Positions 1-5,518 of a DNA stretch of 5,535 nt are shown here, piece after piece. The notes beneath the pieces are model-generated. The model was not told where the DNA came from, made no database searches, and saw only the letters and a program-made list of their open reading frames with translations. Numbering within the stretch: the stretch's first letter is position 1; each line of letters opens with the position of its first letter. Position numbers and translations under genes: made by a program. The DNA is from Planctomycetota bacterium (GTDB taxonomy: Bacteria; Planctomycetota; Brocadiia; SM23-32), in contig JAGYMJ010000440.1 in assembly GCA_018400625.1 (NCBI GenBank), positions 1 through 5,535 on the forward strand. The letters are read 5' to 3'.

Positions 1-81
1 CCGGATCCGCGCAAGCTTGACGTGTCCACGCTGCGCAGGCGACTGAAAGAGCAAGGCGCTGTAATTGACGGTACCGCATAG
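1..81 (+). CDS. C-terminal fragment of a protein, possibly an FAD-dependent oxidoreductase
   Basis: Only the last 26 codons lie in the window; frame 1 is open from base 1 to a TAG at 79-81. The tail contains the pattern LDVSTLRRRLKEQGAVI, a short amphipathic, arginine-rich segment. From memory this resembles the extreme C-terminus (roughly LDVxxLQxxLRxQG) of FAD-dependent oxidoreductases common in Planctomycetes and Lentisphaerae, but the piece is too short to be sure. A helix-turn-helix of the Fis type was considered, but the spacing before the STL motif is too short. The other two plus frames hit stops within this stretch, which favours this frame. It is co-directional with the URO-D-like gene 155 bp downstream. 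That the fragment is coding is moderately supported; the family is a guess. Confidence 0.5.
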   Translation, partial: PDPRKLDVSTLRRRLKEQGAVIDGTA

Positions 82-86
82 AGTGG

Positions 87-118
87 GTTTTGGGCTCTTG
101 GTGTTCTGGGCCCAAAGC
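87..118 (+). terminator. Terminator-like hairpin without U-tract
   Basis: An inverted repeat starts 5 bp after the upstream stop codon. TTTGGGC (89-95) pairs with GCCCAAA (110-116), and the stem extends outward by a T-G wobble and a G-C pair to 9 bp, with a 14-base loop. No T-run follows, so it does not match a classical intrinsic terminator. It could instead protect the 3' end or be a Rho-associated hairpin. Confidence 0.3.
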
Positions 119-137
119 AGTCCGAACAAGCCGGATG

Positions 138-163
138 CACGCGACGGCTTACAGCCGCGTGTG
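138..163. other. GC-rich hairpin with a three-base loop
   Basis: CGGCT (145-149) and AGCCG (153-157) close a TAC loop. The stem continues outward past a bulged A144 through CACGCG (138-143) and CGCGTG (158-163 region), giving about 11 pairs including one G-T. It is the second hairpin in the gap before the URO-D-like gene and is not followed by a T-run. It is probably an mRNA 3'-end or leader structure; no known RNA family is recognised. Confidence 0.35.
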
Positions 164-173
164 ATCCTCGTCG

Positions 174-203
174 TTGGCCTGAAAGGATCGAGAAAACTCA
201 AAT
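174..203 (+). promoter_or_regulatory. Weak sigma-70-like promoter candidate for the URO-D-like gene
   Basis: TTGGCC at 174-179 (4 of 6 to TTGACA) is followed after 18 bp by TCAAAT at 198-203 (4 of 6 to TATAAT). This would place transcription start near 210, about 27 bases before the ATG at 237. The match is weak and chance occurrence is likely; it is listed only as the best candidate in the gap. Confidence 0.15.
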
Positions 204-236
204 GATGTCACAAGATTTTCTTATCAGAGAAGAGAT

Positions 237-1304
237 ATGAAACCCCATGACTATTTGCAGATTGATCATTCGGCTCGCACCCGGTTTGAAGATATCTATG
301 CGCGCTACAAGCTTCTCCATAACACGCCCGACTCCTGCCATCCCATGATCATTGTCAAAACGCCCGTTCAGGGCATCCCTTCATGGGAAGATCGCCTCGC
401 TGCCCCGATGGTGATGCTGCGCGCGGAATTGGATGCGCTGAGACCACACATAGAGATCGGGGACGACCGCGTGCCCACCGTCCGTGTTCAATTCGGTACC
501 GCACAGATTGCGGCGGCGTTCGGTTGCAAGATCGTTGTGCCGGAGAACAGCCTACCTGCTGCCGGCAGTCATGTGTTGGCTGAAGCCGGCGATGTCCATG
601 AACTGGCGATCCCGTCCCTGTGTGACGGATGGTACGGGAAACTTGCGGAGTGGACCGAATTGTGGAAAAAAAACCTTCCGGAAGGAGTCCATATCCAGCA
701 CCCGGATATACAGAGCCCCTTCAACTCGGCCCACTTGATTCGCGGGAACGACATCCTCACGGACTTCTACGACCATCCGAACGAAGTCGGTGTGTTGCTG
801 GACAAGGTTACGGATTTCATGATTGAGATTGCACGCCATACTAAGTCGATGATCAGTCATGATCAGGACTGGTTTTTTGACTGGGGAGCTATGTGGAAGG
901 GCTTTGCTCGAATGAGCAACTGTTCCATGCAGATGATTTCTCCCGAACTCTACCGCGAGCATGTCCTGCCCCGGGACACGCGGTTCTTCGAAGCAATTGG
1001 CGGGGGGCGAATGCACTACTGCGGCATTACGGACGCAGTGATTGACGAGTTCTTCGAGGTGCCGTCCATCACCGGCCTTGATGTGGATTGCAGCCGACAC
1101 GATTTCTTCACGCTCTGTGAACGTGCCCCGTCACGGTTGGTTCTCACACCCACTGGCGCGTTTGGTAGCCGGTCCTCCGTAGTCCAACGACTTCTGCGGG
1201 GCGATTGGCCGGCAAAACGGAACATTGTCATTCCTGTAGCAACAACATCCATTGAAGAAGGAAAGAGATTGCTGGAGCAGCTCCGGGAGTCCATGCCGTA
1301 TTGA
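237..1304 (+). CDS. Uroporphyrinogen-decarboxylase-like protein (URO-D/MtaA superfamily)
   Basis: The 355-residue length fits the URO-D superfamily of TIM-barrel proteins. Beside true uroporphyrinogen decarboxylases, this superfamily holds cobalamin-dependent methyltransferases such as MtaA and MtbA. The segment GGGRMHYCG (residues 255-263) gives H260-x-C262 in the place of the zinc-binding His-x-Cys of MtaA-type enzymes. It is followed by a GLDVD strand (280-284) and a C-terminal IVIPVATTSIEEGKRLLEQL helix region (330-349) like the end of these barrels. The third zinc ligand, a Cys in the APGC-type loop, appears replaced in PVATTS. The arginine-rich N-terminal active-site motif of true HemE is not seen, so haem synthesis is unlikely. 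A soluble cytoplasmic protein is expected: no signal peptide or membrane segment. The ATG at 237 follows a purine-rich AGAGAAGAG stretch, a modest ribosome site. Likely role: methyl transfer between a corrinoid protein and an unknown substrate; this is inference. Confidence 0.88.
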   Translation: MKPHDYLQIDHSARTRFEDIYARYKLLHNTPDSCHPMIIVKTPVQGIPSWEDRLAAPMVMLRAELDALRPHIEIGDDRVPTVRVQFGTAQIAAAFGCKIVVPENSLPAAGSHVLAEAGDVHELAIPSLCDGWYGKLAEWTELWKKNLPEGVHIQHPDIQSPFNSAHLIRGNDILTDFYDHPNEVGVLLDKVTDFMIEIARHTKSMISHDQDWFFDWGAMWKGFARMSNCSMQMISPELYREHVLPRDTRFFEAIGGGRMHYCGITDAVIDEFFEVPSITGLDVDCSRHDFFTLCERAPSRLVLTPTGAFGSRSSVVQRLLRGDWPAKRNIVIPVATTSIEEGKRLLEQLRESMPY

Positions 1305-1309
1305 GACCG

Positions 1310-1326
1310 GAGCCGAGCTGGGGCTC
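1310..1326. terminator. Small hairpin in the convergent intergenic gap
   Basis: GAGCC (1310-1314) pairs with GGCTC (1322-1326) around a 7-base loop, 6 bp after the URO-D-like stop codon. A second possible pairing, CCCG (1333-1336) with CGGG (1347-1350), encloses the palindrome GGATATCC. Neither is followed by a T-run. In a 77-bp gap between convergent genes these may help end transcription from either side, but the stems are short. Confidence 0.25.
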
Positions 1327-1381
1327 AGTGTTCCCGGGGATATCCACGGGCCTCCCCCGCCCCCCTCGCGCCGGTAAAACA

Positions 1382-1888
1382 TTATGACTTTCCGTGCCCT
1401 GCCGATTTGATGTCGAGCACCGGTGTGCCCTGGAAGGCGTCGAGCCCTTCCACGGTCAATGTGGTTCCTTCGACCCGCCGAAGGCGAACATCCTGGATGC
1501 CGATGGGCGAGGGGCGATGGGGCGTGTGCGATGCAAAGACGCCGACTTCCTTGCCGTCGAGCTTGCGCCGGAACCTTGAACGGATCGGGCCGGATTTGTG
1601 CAGATGGTAAACGACGGTCAGCTCTTTTTCCTCTTCGAGCTTGTACATGAACCGCTTCTGCGACGGCAGGAGTTCAATCGTCGAAACCGGATTACTGTTC
1701 CGGCCGGTCGACCCGTTCCCTTCACCCGCCTGCACTTCGCTGACGTAACCGATGGGGTAAATTTCAACAGGAGACCCATCGCCGAAAAGGCATCTTGGGC
1801 ACAGGCAGGAGTTATCGACCGTAAAAACCTTCTCTGATGGGCACATCCGTCCGCACTCGAAACACTTATTTTTCCCTGTTGGGTTCAT
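1382..1888 (-). CDS. TrmO/TsaA-family protein with N-terminal zinc-ribbon-like module
   Basis: This 168-residue protein has two parts. Residues 9-33 carry C9-x2-C12, C16, C28 and C30-x2-C33, a probable zinc ribbon. Residues 41-161 match the TsaA/TrmO beta-barrel. The opening is IYPIGYVSEV, the signature is VGVFASHTPHRPSPIG (115-130, compare the family's ATRSPxRPNPIG), and the end is EGLDAFQGTPVLDIK (147-161). TrmO (E. coli YaeB) methylates the N6-threonylcarbamoyl-adenosine at tRNA position 37 using S-adenosylmethionine. The protein stops just after DIK and lacks the usual PYxPYxD continuation and the C-terminal domain of bacterial TrmO, as in short archaeal-type members. The same tRNA substrate is therefore not assured. 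The start is the ATG at 1886-1888, with AGAGG seven bases upstream. It lies 148 bp downstream of the VWA gene on the same strand. Family assignment is firm; exact function is inference. Confidence 0.85.
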   Translation of the reverse strand: MNPTGKNKCFECGRMCPSEKVFTVDNSCLCPRCLFGDGSPVEIYPIGYVSEVQAGEGNGSTGRNSNPVSTIELLPSQKRFMYKLEEEKELTVVYHLHKSGPIRSRFRRKLDGKEVGVFASHTPHRPSPIGIQDVRLRRVEGTTLTVEGLDAFQGTPVLDIKSAGHGKS

Positions 1889-1895
1889 TTTTTTG

Positions 1896-1900
1896 CCTCT
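1896..1900 (-). promoter_or_regulatory. Ribosome binding site of the TrmO-like gene
   Basis: On the minus strand AGAGG is followed by a 7-base spacer, CAAAAAA, and then the ATG. This supports the start at 1888. It also shows the gene can be translated independently of the VWA gene upstream. Confidence 0.6.
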
Positions 1901-1923
1901 TTATAGAAACACAAGGTTGTCCT

Positions 1924-1992
1924 TCAACTTTGCGGATGTTTTAGAGTCCAAAAAGTTTTTTGACCTCAAATGAGCATTGTACACAAAGTTGA
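1924..1992. repeat. Nested inverted repeats in the AT-rich gap between the VWA and TrmO-like genes
   Basis: TCAACTTTG (1924-1932) and CAAAGTTGA (1984-1992) form a perfect 9-bp inverted repeat separated by 51 bp. Inside lies a near-perfect palindrome, GTCCAAAAAGTTTTTTGAC (1946-1964), with one mismatched pair, and directly beside it CTCA-AA-TGAG (1965-1974). The gap 1889-2036 holds no credible open frame. The structures could end the VWA transcript, form part of the TrmO-like leader, or serve as a protein-binding site; the sequence does not decide. Confidence 0.45.
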
Positions 1993-2004
1993 TAGTTGAT
2001 AGTT
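1988..2004. repeat. Short tandem repeat of GTTGATA (about 2.4 copies)
   Basis: GTTGATA occurs at 1988-1994 and 1995-2001, followed by GTT. It lies in the AT-rich gap and overlaps the right arm of the 9-bp inverted repeat. It is followed by a T-rich stretch (2003-2014). It is probably a slippage product and too short for functional meaning on its own. Confidence 0.6.
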
Positions 2005-2036
2005 TTTTGTTTTTAAAAGCGAAATCCTTTAACATC

Positions 2037-4490
2037 TCAATGTGTAAGGTGAAGATAGAGTTGTGAAAGTTCGACGGGGAGTTTTCGAAAATCGGTCAAA
2101 ATGACATATCGGCCCCGGGGAAACATCAGTTCCATATCTGCCGGATCGTTTTTGCTGGTTGAGACGCAGAAAGTATGAATCCCTTCCCGCTGGTTCTCCT
2201 GACAGGCCTTGCGCACGTCATGCTGGGCGTATTGCGACTCGGTCCCATAGCCCTGATCGCAGGGTTTGCCGTCGGTTATAAGTAACAAAAGCCGCGTCTT
2301 TTCGGGCTGCTGGGCCATACGCCATCCGGCATGGCGCAGGGCCGGGCCGATGCGCGTTGAGGAGCCCGGCCGGGTCGATAAAAAATTTTGCCGGGCGGCA
2401 CGATCCCACGTGTCATCAAAATCCTTAAAACGGTAAAACAGGCAGTTTTCCCGGCCAACACCGGTAAAGCCATATATCGAAAAACTGTCGCCGAGTCTGT
2501 TCAATCCCGACGCCAATACAAAAGCCGCCTCTTTCTCCAGTTGAAGCACGGACTGGTCACCGTTACGGCTATCGGTAAACTTCGAATCTCTGCTGTTTTT
2601 ATCCGGATCGGCCGACTCATTGACGTCGCCCGCGGTCGATCCGCTGATATCCAGCAGAATGGACACGGCCATATCACGCCGATCGATCAGCGGTTTTTGG
2701 TAAAACCGCGGCTCGCTGTTTGAACGTTTGCGGCCCTGCGAGAGGTATTCCATCAAATGATCGATATGGATGGAGTCACCCTCACGCAGCCGGTTGATTG
2801 TGCGGACTTCATCGGGTTGTATCCGTTCGAATACTTCCTCGATTCTGCGGGCACAGACAGGTGCATCCAGCGAAGTCGATCCGCTCGCTTCTCCGGGGGG
2901 GATTTCTTTAACCCGACACCAGTTGCGCTGATAGTCGCCGACCGCTTCATTCCATTCGTCATAGAGATATCCGGCCTCAACTGAAGCATCTTCTCCCGCC
3001 GACTCTTTCTTATTATTTGAATCATGAGAGTTTGTCCCGTTTTGTTCGTCTTCCGGTTTTTCTGCATCAAAAACTTTTCTTTTCTCATTTGATTCGTTTT
3101 TTTCTTCCGGGGGAGACTGTTTTTCATCGTGAAGATCGGCCTGCTGCTGATCTCCGGCCGGCCGGGATATGGTAAGGGGGAAAAACGGATCGGGGAAAAA
3201 ACTCAACCTGAACGGAAGATGGCCACCTACACGCTTCAGGATGGATGGATTTAGCTCTCGGACCTCTCTCAGCAGCAAATCCCTGGTCATCCGAAAATCA
3301 TGGCTGCGGCGGACGACTTTCTTTAAAAAGTTTAACAAAGTTTTTGAGCCCGCCGGCACATCTTCGCTATCCCCCAAAAGAAACTCAAGAAGTTTGGCTG
3401 CCAAACGGGGTGGGGGAGAATTTTTGATTTCCAATTTTGTCAGCATCTCAAGAACGCGATTGACACCCGGATAATGCTGACGGCAGTACTGCATTATCCT
3501 CACAACTTCCGCCAGGTAAAACAGCACGCTCAGCCGGTGCTCATCCTGGCTGTCTTTGAAGAGATCGTGGCATGTTTCATATCCGGCACCGCCATGGATT
3601 ACGGAAAACCCTTTGCAATTATGTGATGCACACCCAATGGTGACCATAGCCCAATAAACGCGGCGATTCATTTCGCGTGTCTTTAACTCGGTTGATTTCG
3701 CCGGCAGATACATCAATCCGTCGCAGCACACAAAAGTTGTTCCGTGCTCCTGGAGGTCGTCGGAGTCGAGCCCGCCCAGGTCTTCAATGGAAAACTCCTC
3801 TCCGGTCAGAGCACGGGCAAGCCTTTCCAGAGCGGGCCCTTCATCCCTGAGATTCACTTGCCGGCTGATCTGCCGGACATACACTTCAGAGGTGGTAAGT
3901 TCGCCGGCCAGGAATTTGGATGCGGATTCCTTATTGCGGCGATGCAAAGTAAGGGCGTTTCCCACGAATTCTCGTATCCCTCTACGGTCCAAATTTTCGT
4001 TGAGATACGTATATCCCTTCATTAAAGCCGGCACCAGATCCATACATTCTTCACGAAGCCAGCCCATGAGATCGAGGAGGAACTCCATCTCCCGCGGGGT
4101 TTCCCCGAGCAGGCCCTGGGCGGAGTAAGAGAAAAAACGGTCCCCCATATAATATTTATTTTTCGCCAAATCCAGCCCCATCCGGCTCCATCGTTCGAAC
4201 AGACGGGGCGAGCGCATGATCCAGCGATATTCTCCTTTCAGCGCTTTCAGGTAAGAATTCAACACCGTGTCGAAAAATGACTTTTCGCCATGCTGGAGAA
4301 TATCGAAAAAAGCACGTGTTACACGTTCATTTTTTTCTCCAAGCAGTCCGGCGGAGTGCAGTTCGTTGATTATCCTGCGGAAAATATCACGGTATCCCCA
4401 TGTGACCTGGTTGATATCAAACCCCAGTTCTTCCATCAGTCGATCAGAATGGTCTGGGATTACGTTTTGCTTTTGTATTTCCGCACTCAT
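2037..4490 (-). CDS. Large VWA-domain protein of the CbbO/NorD type, partner of the AAA+ ATPase
   Basis: The 817-residue product has a mostly helical N-terminal region (about 1-440), an acidic low-complexity linker (about 442-505), a conserved YDEW...WC segment (510-525) typical of NorD/CbbO proteins, and a C-terminal VWA domain (about 605-817). The metal-ion-dependent adhesion site is complete: D614-x-S616-x-S618 in LLDISGST, T712 in GSSTRIG, and D740 in LLITDGKP. In CbbQO and NorQD complexes the VWA protein docks the client enzyme and joins the AAA+ ring. The VWA domain carries an extra polar insert (about residues 620-648) after the first MIDAS strand. Mid-protein cysteines and histidines cluster at 255-308. 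There is no signal peptide or membrane segment, so it is cytoplasmic. The ATG at 4490 lies 32 bp after the ATPase stop codon. A TTG at 4505 would add five residues; neither start has a clear Shine-Dalgarno sequence, suggesting translational coupling. The client is unknown. Confidence 0.88.
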   Translation of the reverse strand: MSAEIQKQNVIPDHSDRLMEELGFDINQVTWGYRDIFRRIINELHSAGLLGEKNERVTRAFFDILQHGEKSFFDTVLNSYLKALKGEYRWIMRSPRLFERWSRMGLDLAKNKYYMGDRFFSYSAQGLLGETPREMEFLLDLMGWLREECMDLVPALMKGYTYLNENLDRRGIREFVGNALTLHRRNKESASKFLAGELTTSEVYVRQISRQVNLRDEGPALERLARALTGEEFSIEDLGGLDSDDLQEHGTTFVCCDGLMYLPAKSTELKTREMNRRVYWAMVTIGCASHNCKGFSVIHGGAGYETCHDLFKDSQDEHRLSVLFYLAEVVRIMQYCRQHYPGVNRVLEMLTKLEIKNSPPPRLAAKLLEFLLGDSEDVPAGSKTLLNFLKKVVRRSHDFRMTRDLLLREVRELNPSILKRVGGHLPFRLSFFPDPFFPLTISRPAGDQQQADLHDEKQSPPEEKNESNEKRKVFDAEKPEDEQNGTNSHDSNNKKESAGEDASVEAGYLYDEWNEAVGDYQRNWCRVKEIPPGEASGSTSLDAPVCARRIEEVFERIQPDEVRTINRLREGDSIHIDHLMEYLSQGRKRSNSEPRFYQKPLIDRRDMAVSILLDISGSTAGDVNESADPDKNSRDSKFTDSRNGDQSVLQLEKEAAFVLASGLNRLGDSFSIYGFTGVGRENCLFYRFKDFDDTWDRAARQNFLSTRPGSSTRIGPALRHAGWRMAQQPEKTRLLLLITDGKPCDQGYGTESQYAQHDVRKACQENQREGIHTFCVSTSKNDPADMELMFPRGRYVILTDFRKLPVELSQLYLHLTH

Positions 4491-4522
4491 ATTCAGTGAC
4501 GACAAAAAACAGGGATTATGGT

Positions 4523-5365
4523 TTACTCTTCCGGATAGAAAATATCGAGAATGTCTTCGATGGAAGCGGCTATTTCCTCGTCATCGGTCACGGTGTTCGT
4601 GATCGCTCCTTCGCACGCGGTTCGGGGCGGGAGACCGCCGGCCATCAGCATGCCCGCATAGACCATCAGCCGCGTGCCGGCGCCTTCGCTCAGGCCATAT
4701 CCTTTCAGGTTGCGCACTTTTTTTCCCACCTGTGCGAGTTTTTGGGCCGATCCCATGTCGATCCCGGCCTCTTCCGCTATAATGCGCGCTTCCAGTTCTT
4801 GCGGCGGGTAATCGAAATTGAGCGCCGTAAAACGCTGTTTGGTGCTTTCTTTCAATTCCTTTCTTACGTTTTGGTAGCCCGGGTTATACGACAGTACCAT
4901 CATAAAATGGGGATGTGCACGCACGACCTCCTGGGTCTTATCGATATAGAGCAATCGCCGGTGATCGGTGAGAGAGTGGATTATGACGGAGGTATCGTTG
5001 CGGGCTTCCACGATTTCGTCCAGATAACATATACCGCCATAACGCACGGCGAGCGTGAGCGGGCCGTCTTCCCATACCGTCTGATTATCTTTAAAAAGGT
5101 ACCTGCCCACCAGATCGGCTGCAGTGAGGTCCTCATGGCATGAGACAGTTATCAGCGGCAGCTCCATCTCCCAGGCCATACTTTCCACAAAACGGGTTTT
5201 TCCGCATCCCGTAGGGCCTTTCAGCAGAAGGGGAATGTTTTGCTCAAAAGCGCTGCGGAAGAACTCGCACTCCTTCCCCACCGGCACATAGTGCGGCTCC
5301 TGCCCCACCAGAAATTGAGTTATCACCTCCGGCCATTCTTCCGTTTTTACTTTTCGCTCATTCAT
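4523..5365 (-). CDS. CbbQ/NirQ/NorQ-family AAA+ ATPase (MoxR-related)
   Basis: The 280-residue length fits the CbbQ/NirQ/NorQ family. Walker A is GPTGCGKT (50-57) and Walker B is ICYLDEI (112-118, with D116 and E117). Sensor 1 is N161 in LSYNPG, an arginine-finger candidate is R178 in KQRF, and a sensor-2 arginine is R232 in GAGTRL. The segment CHEDLTAADLVGRY (76-89) and EDGPLTLAVRYGG before Walker B are family hallmarks. These proteins form hexameric rings that use ATP to remodel or mature a client recruited by a VWA partner; the partner gene follows 32 bp downstream. The ATG at 5365 is chosen because AAAGGA sits six bases upstream of it; a TTG at 5425 would add 20 residues that do not resemble the family. 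No residue needed for ATP hydrolysis is missing. The client is not Rubisco or NO reductase as far as this window shows. Confidence 0.93.
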   Translation of the reverse strand: MNERKVKTEEWPEVITQFLVGQEPHYVPVGKECEFFRSAFEQNIPLLLKGPTGCGKTRFVESMAWEMELPLITVSCHEDLTAADLVGRYLFKDNQTVWEDGPLTLAVRYGGICYLDEIVEARNDTSVIIHSLTDHRRLLYIDKTQEVVRAHPHFMMVLSYNPGYQNVRKELKESTKQRFTALNFDYPPQELEARIIAEEAGIDMGSAQKLAQVGKKVRNLKGYGLSEGAGTRLMVYAGMLMAGGLPPRTACEGAITNTVTDDEEIAASIEDILDIFYPEE

Positions 5366-5371
5366 AAATGA

Positions 5372-5377
5372 TCCTTT
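5372..5377 (-). promoter_or_regulatory. Ribosome binding site of the AAA+ ATPase gene
   Basis: AAAGGA on the minus strand is followed by the 6-base spacer TCATTT and the ATG at 5363-5365. It is the strongest Shine-Dalgarno sequence in the window and decides the ATG over the TTG 60 bases upstream. Confidence 0.7.
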
Positions 5378-5441
5378 ATTGTTAAAACCGTCTCGCCTGT
5401 AAGTACGCTGGGGACCTTGATACAAACCACTCCATGCACGC

Positions 5442-5499
5442 GGTAAACAGACACCACCGGCCTTCGGTCGTAAGTATTCAGTAAACCCTGTCTGTTACC
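5442..5499. repeat. Long-range inverted repeat upstream of the AAA+ ATPase gene
   Basis: AACAGACA (5446-5453) and TGTCTGTT (5489-5496) are perfect reverse complements. With one bulged A, the arms extend to GGTA(A)ACAGACA (5442-5453) and TGTCTGTTACC (5489-5499), about 11 pairs. The enclosed 35 bp contain a smaller hairpin, ACCG (5456-5459) with CGGT (5465-5468). It may fold in the leader RNA of the minus-strand cluster or form an operator-like or mobile-repeat structure. Confidence 0.5.
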
Positions 5500-5518
5500 A
5501 CCGGACTTGTTCCGGTGG
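5498..5518. repeat. Perfect GC-rich hairpin CCACCGGA / TCCGGTGG
   Basis: CCACCGGA (5498-5505) and TCCGGTGG (5511-5518) pair perfectly over 8 bp around a CTTGT loop. There is no T-run on either side, so it is not a classical terminator. Its left arm overlaps the right end of the longer inverted repeat (ACC at 5497-5499), so the two foldings share bases. The motif CCACCGG also occurs at 5454-5460. It resembles a palindromic intergenic (REP-like) element, or it may terminate an upstream gene lying outside the window. Confidence 0.5.

Noticed and set aside
82..240. Frame 1 stays open after the TAG at 79-81 as far as 240, raising the idea of amber read-through or pyrrolysine.
   Set aside because: The extension reads as low-quality sequence (SGFWALGVLGPKQSEQ and on), the DNA holds two hairpins typical of intergenic regions, and pyrrolysine codons lie inside methylamine methyltransferases rather than near a C-terminus. 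A stop-free stretch of 52 codons is not rare.
552..1100. Minus-strand open frame of 182 codons opposite the URO-D-like gene.
   Set aside because: It lies wholly inside a gene of clear family membership, and its translation shows no domain or ribosome site.
1988..2014. The GTTGATA tandem repeat and following T-rich run as a CRISPR or iteron sign.
   Set aside because: Only about 2.4 copies of a 7-base unit with no spacers or replication gene nearby; simple slippage suffices.
2753..3127. Minus-strand 124-codon frame overlapping the VWA linker region in another frame.
   Set aside because: It is a Lys/Arg-rich shadow of the A-rich linker coding sequence, with no independent motif.
4496..5143. 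Plus-strand open frame of 215 codons opposite the AAA+ ATPase gene.
   Set aside because: The minus-strand frame has all AAA+ motifs; the plus-strand translation has no recognisable motif and mirrors the codon pattern of the real gene.
5366..5425. TTG start at 5425 giving a 20-residue longer AAA+ ATPase.
   Set aside because: The ATG at 5365 has AAAGGA six bases upstream, and the added residues do not resemble the family; the stretch is better explained as leader.
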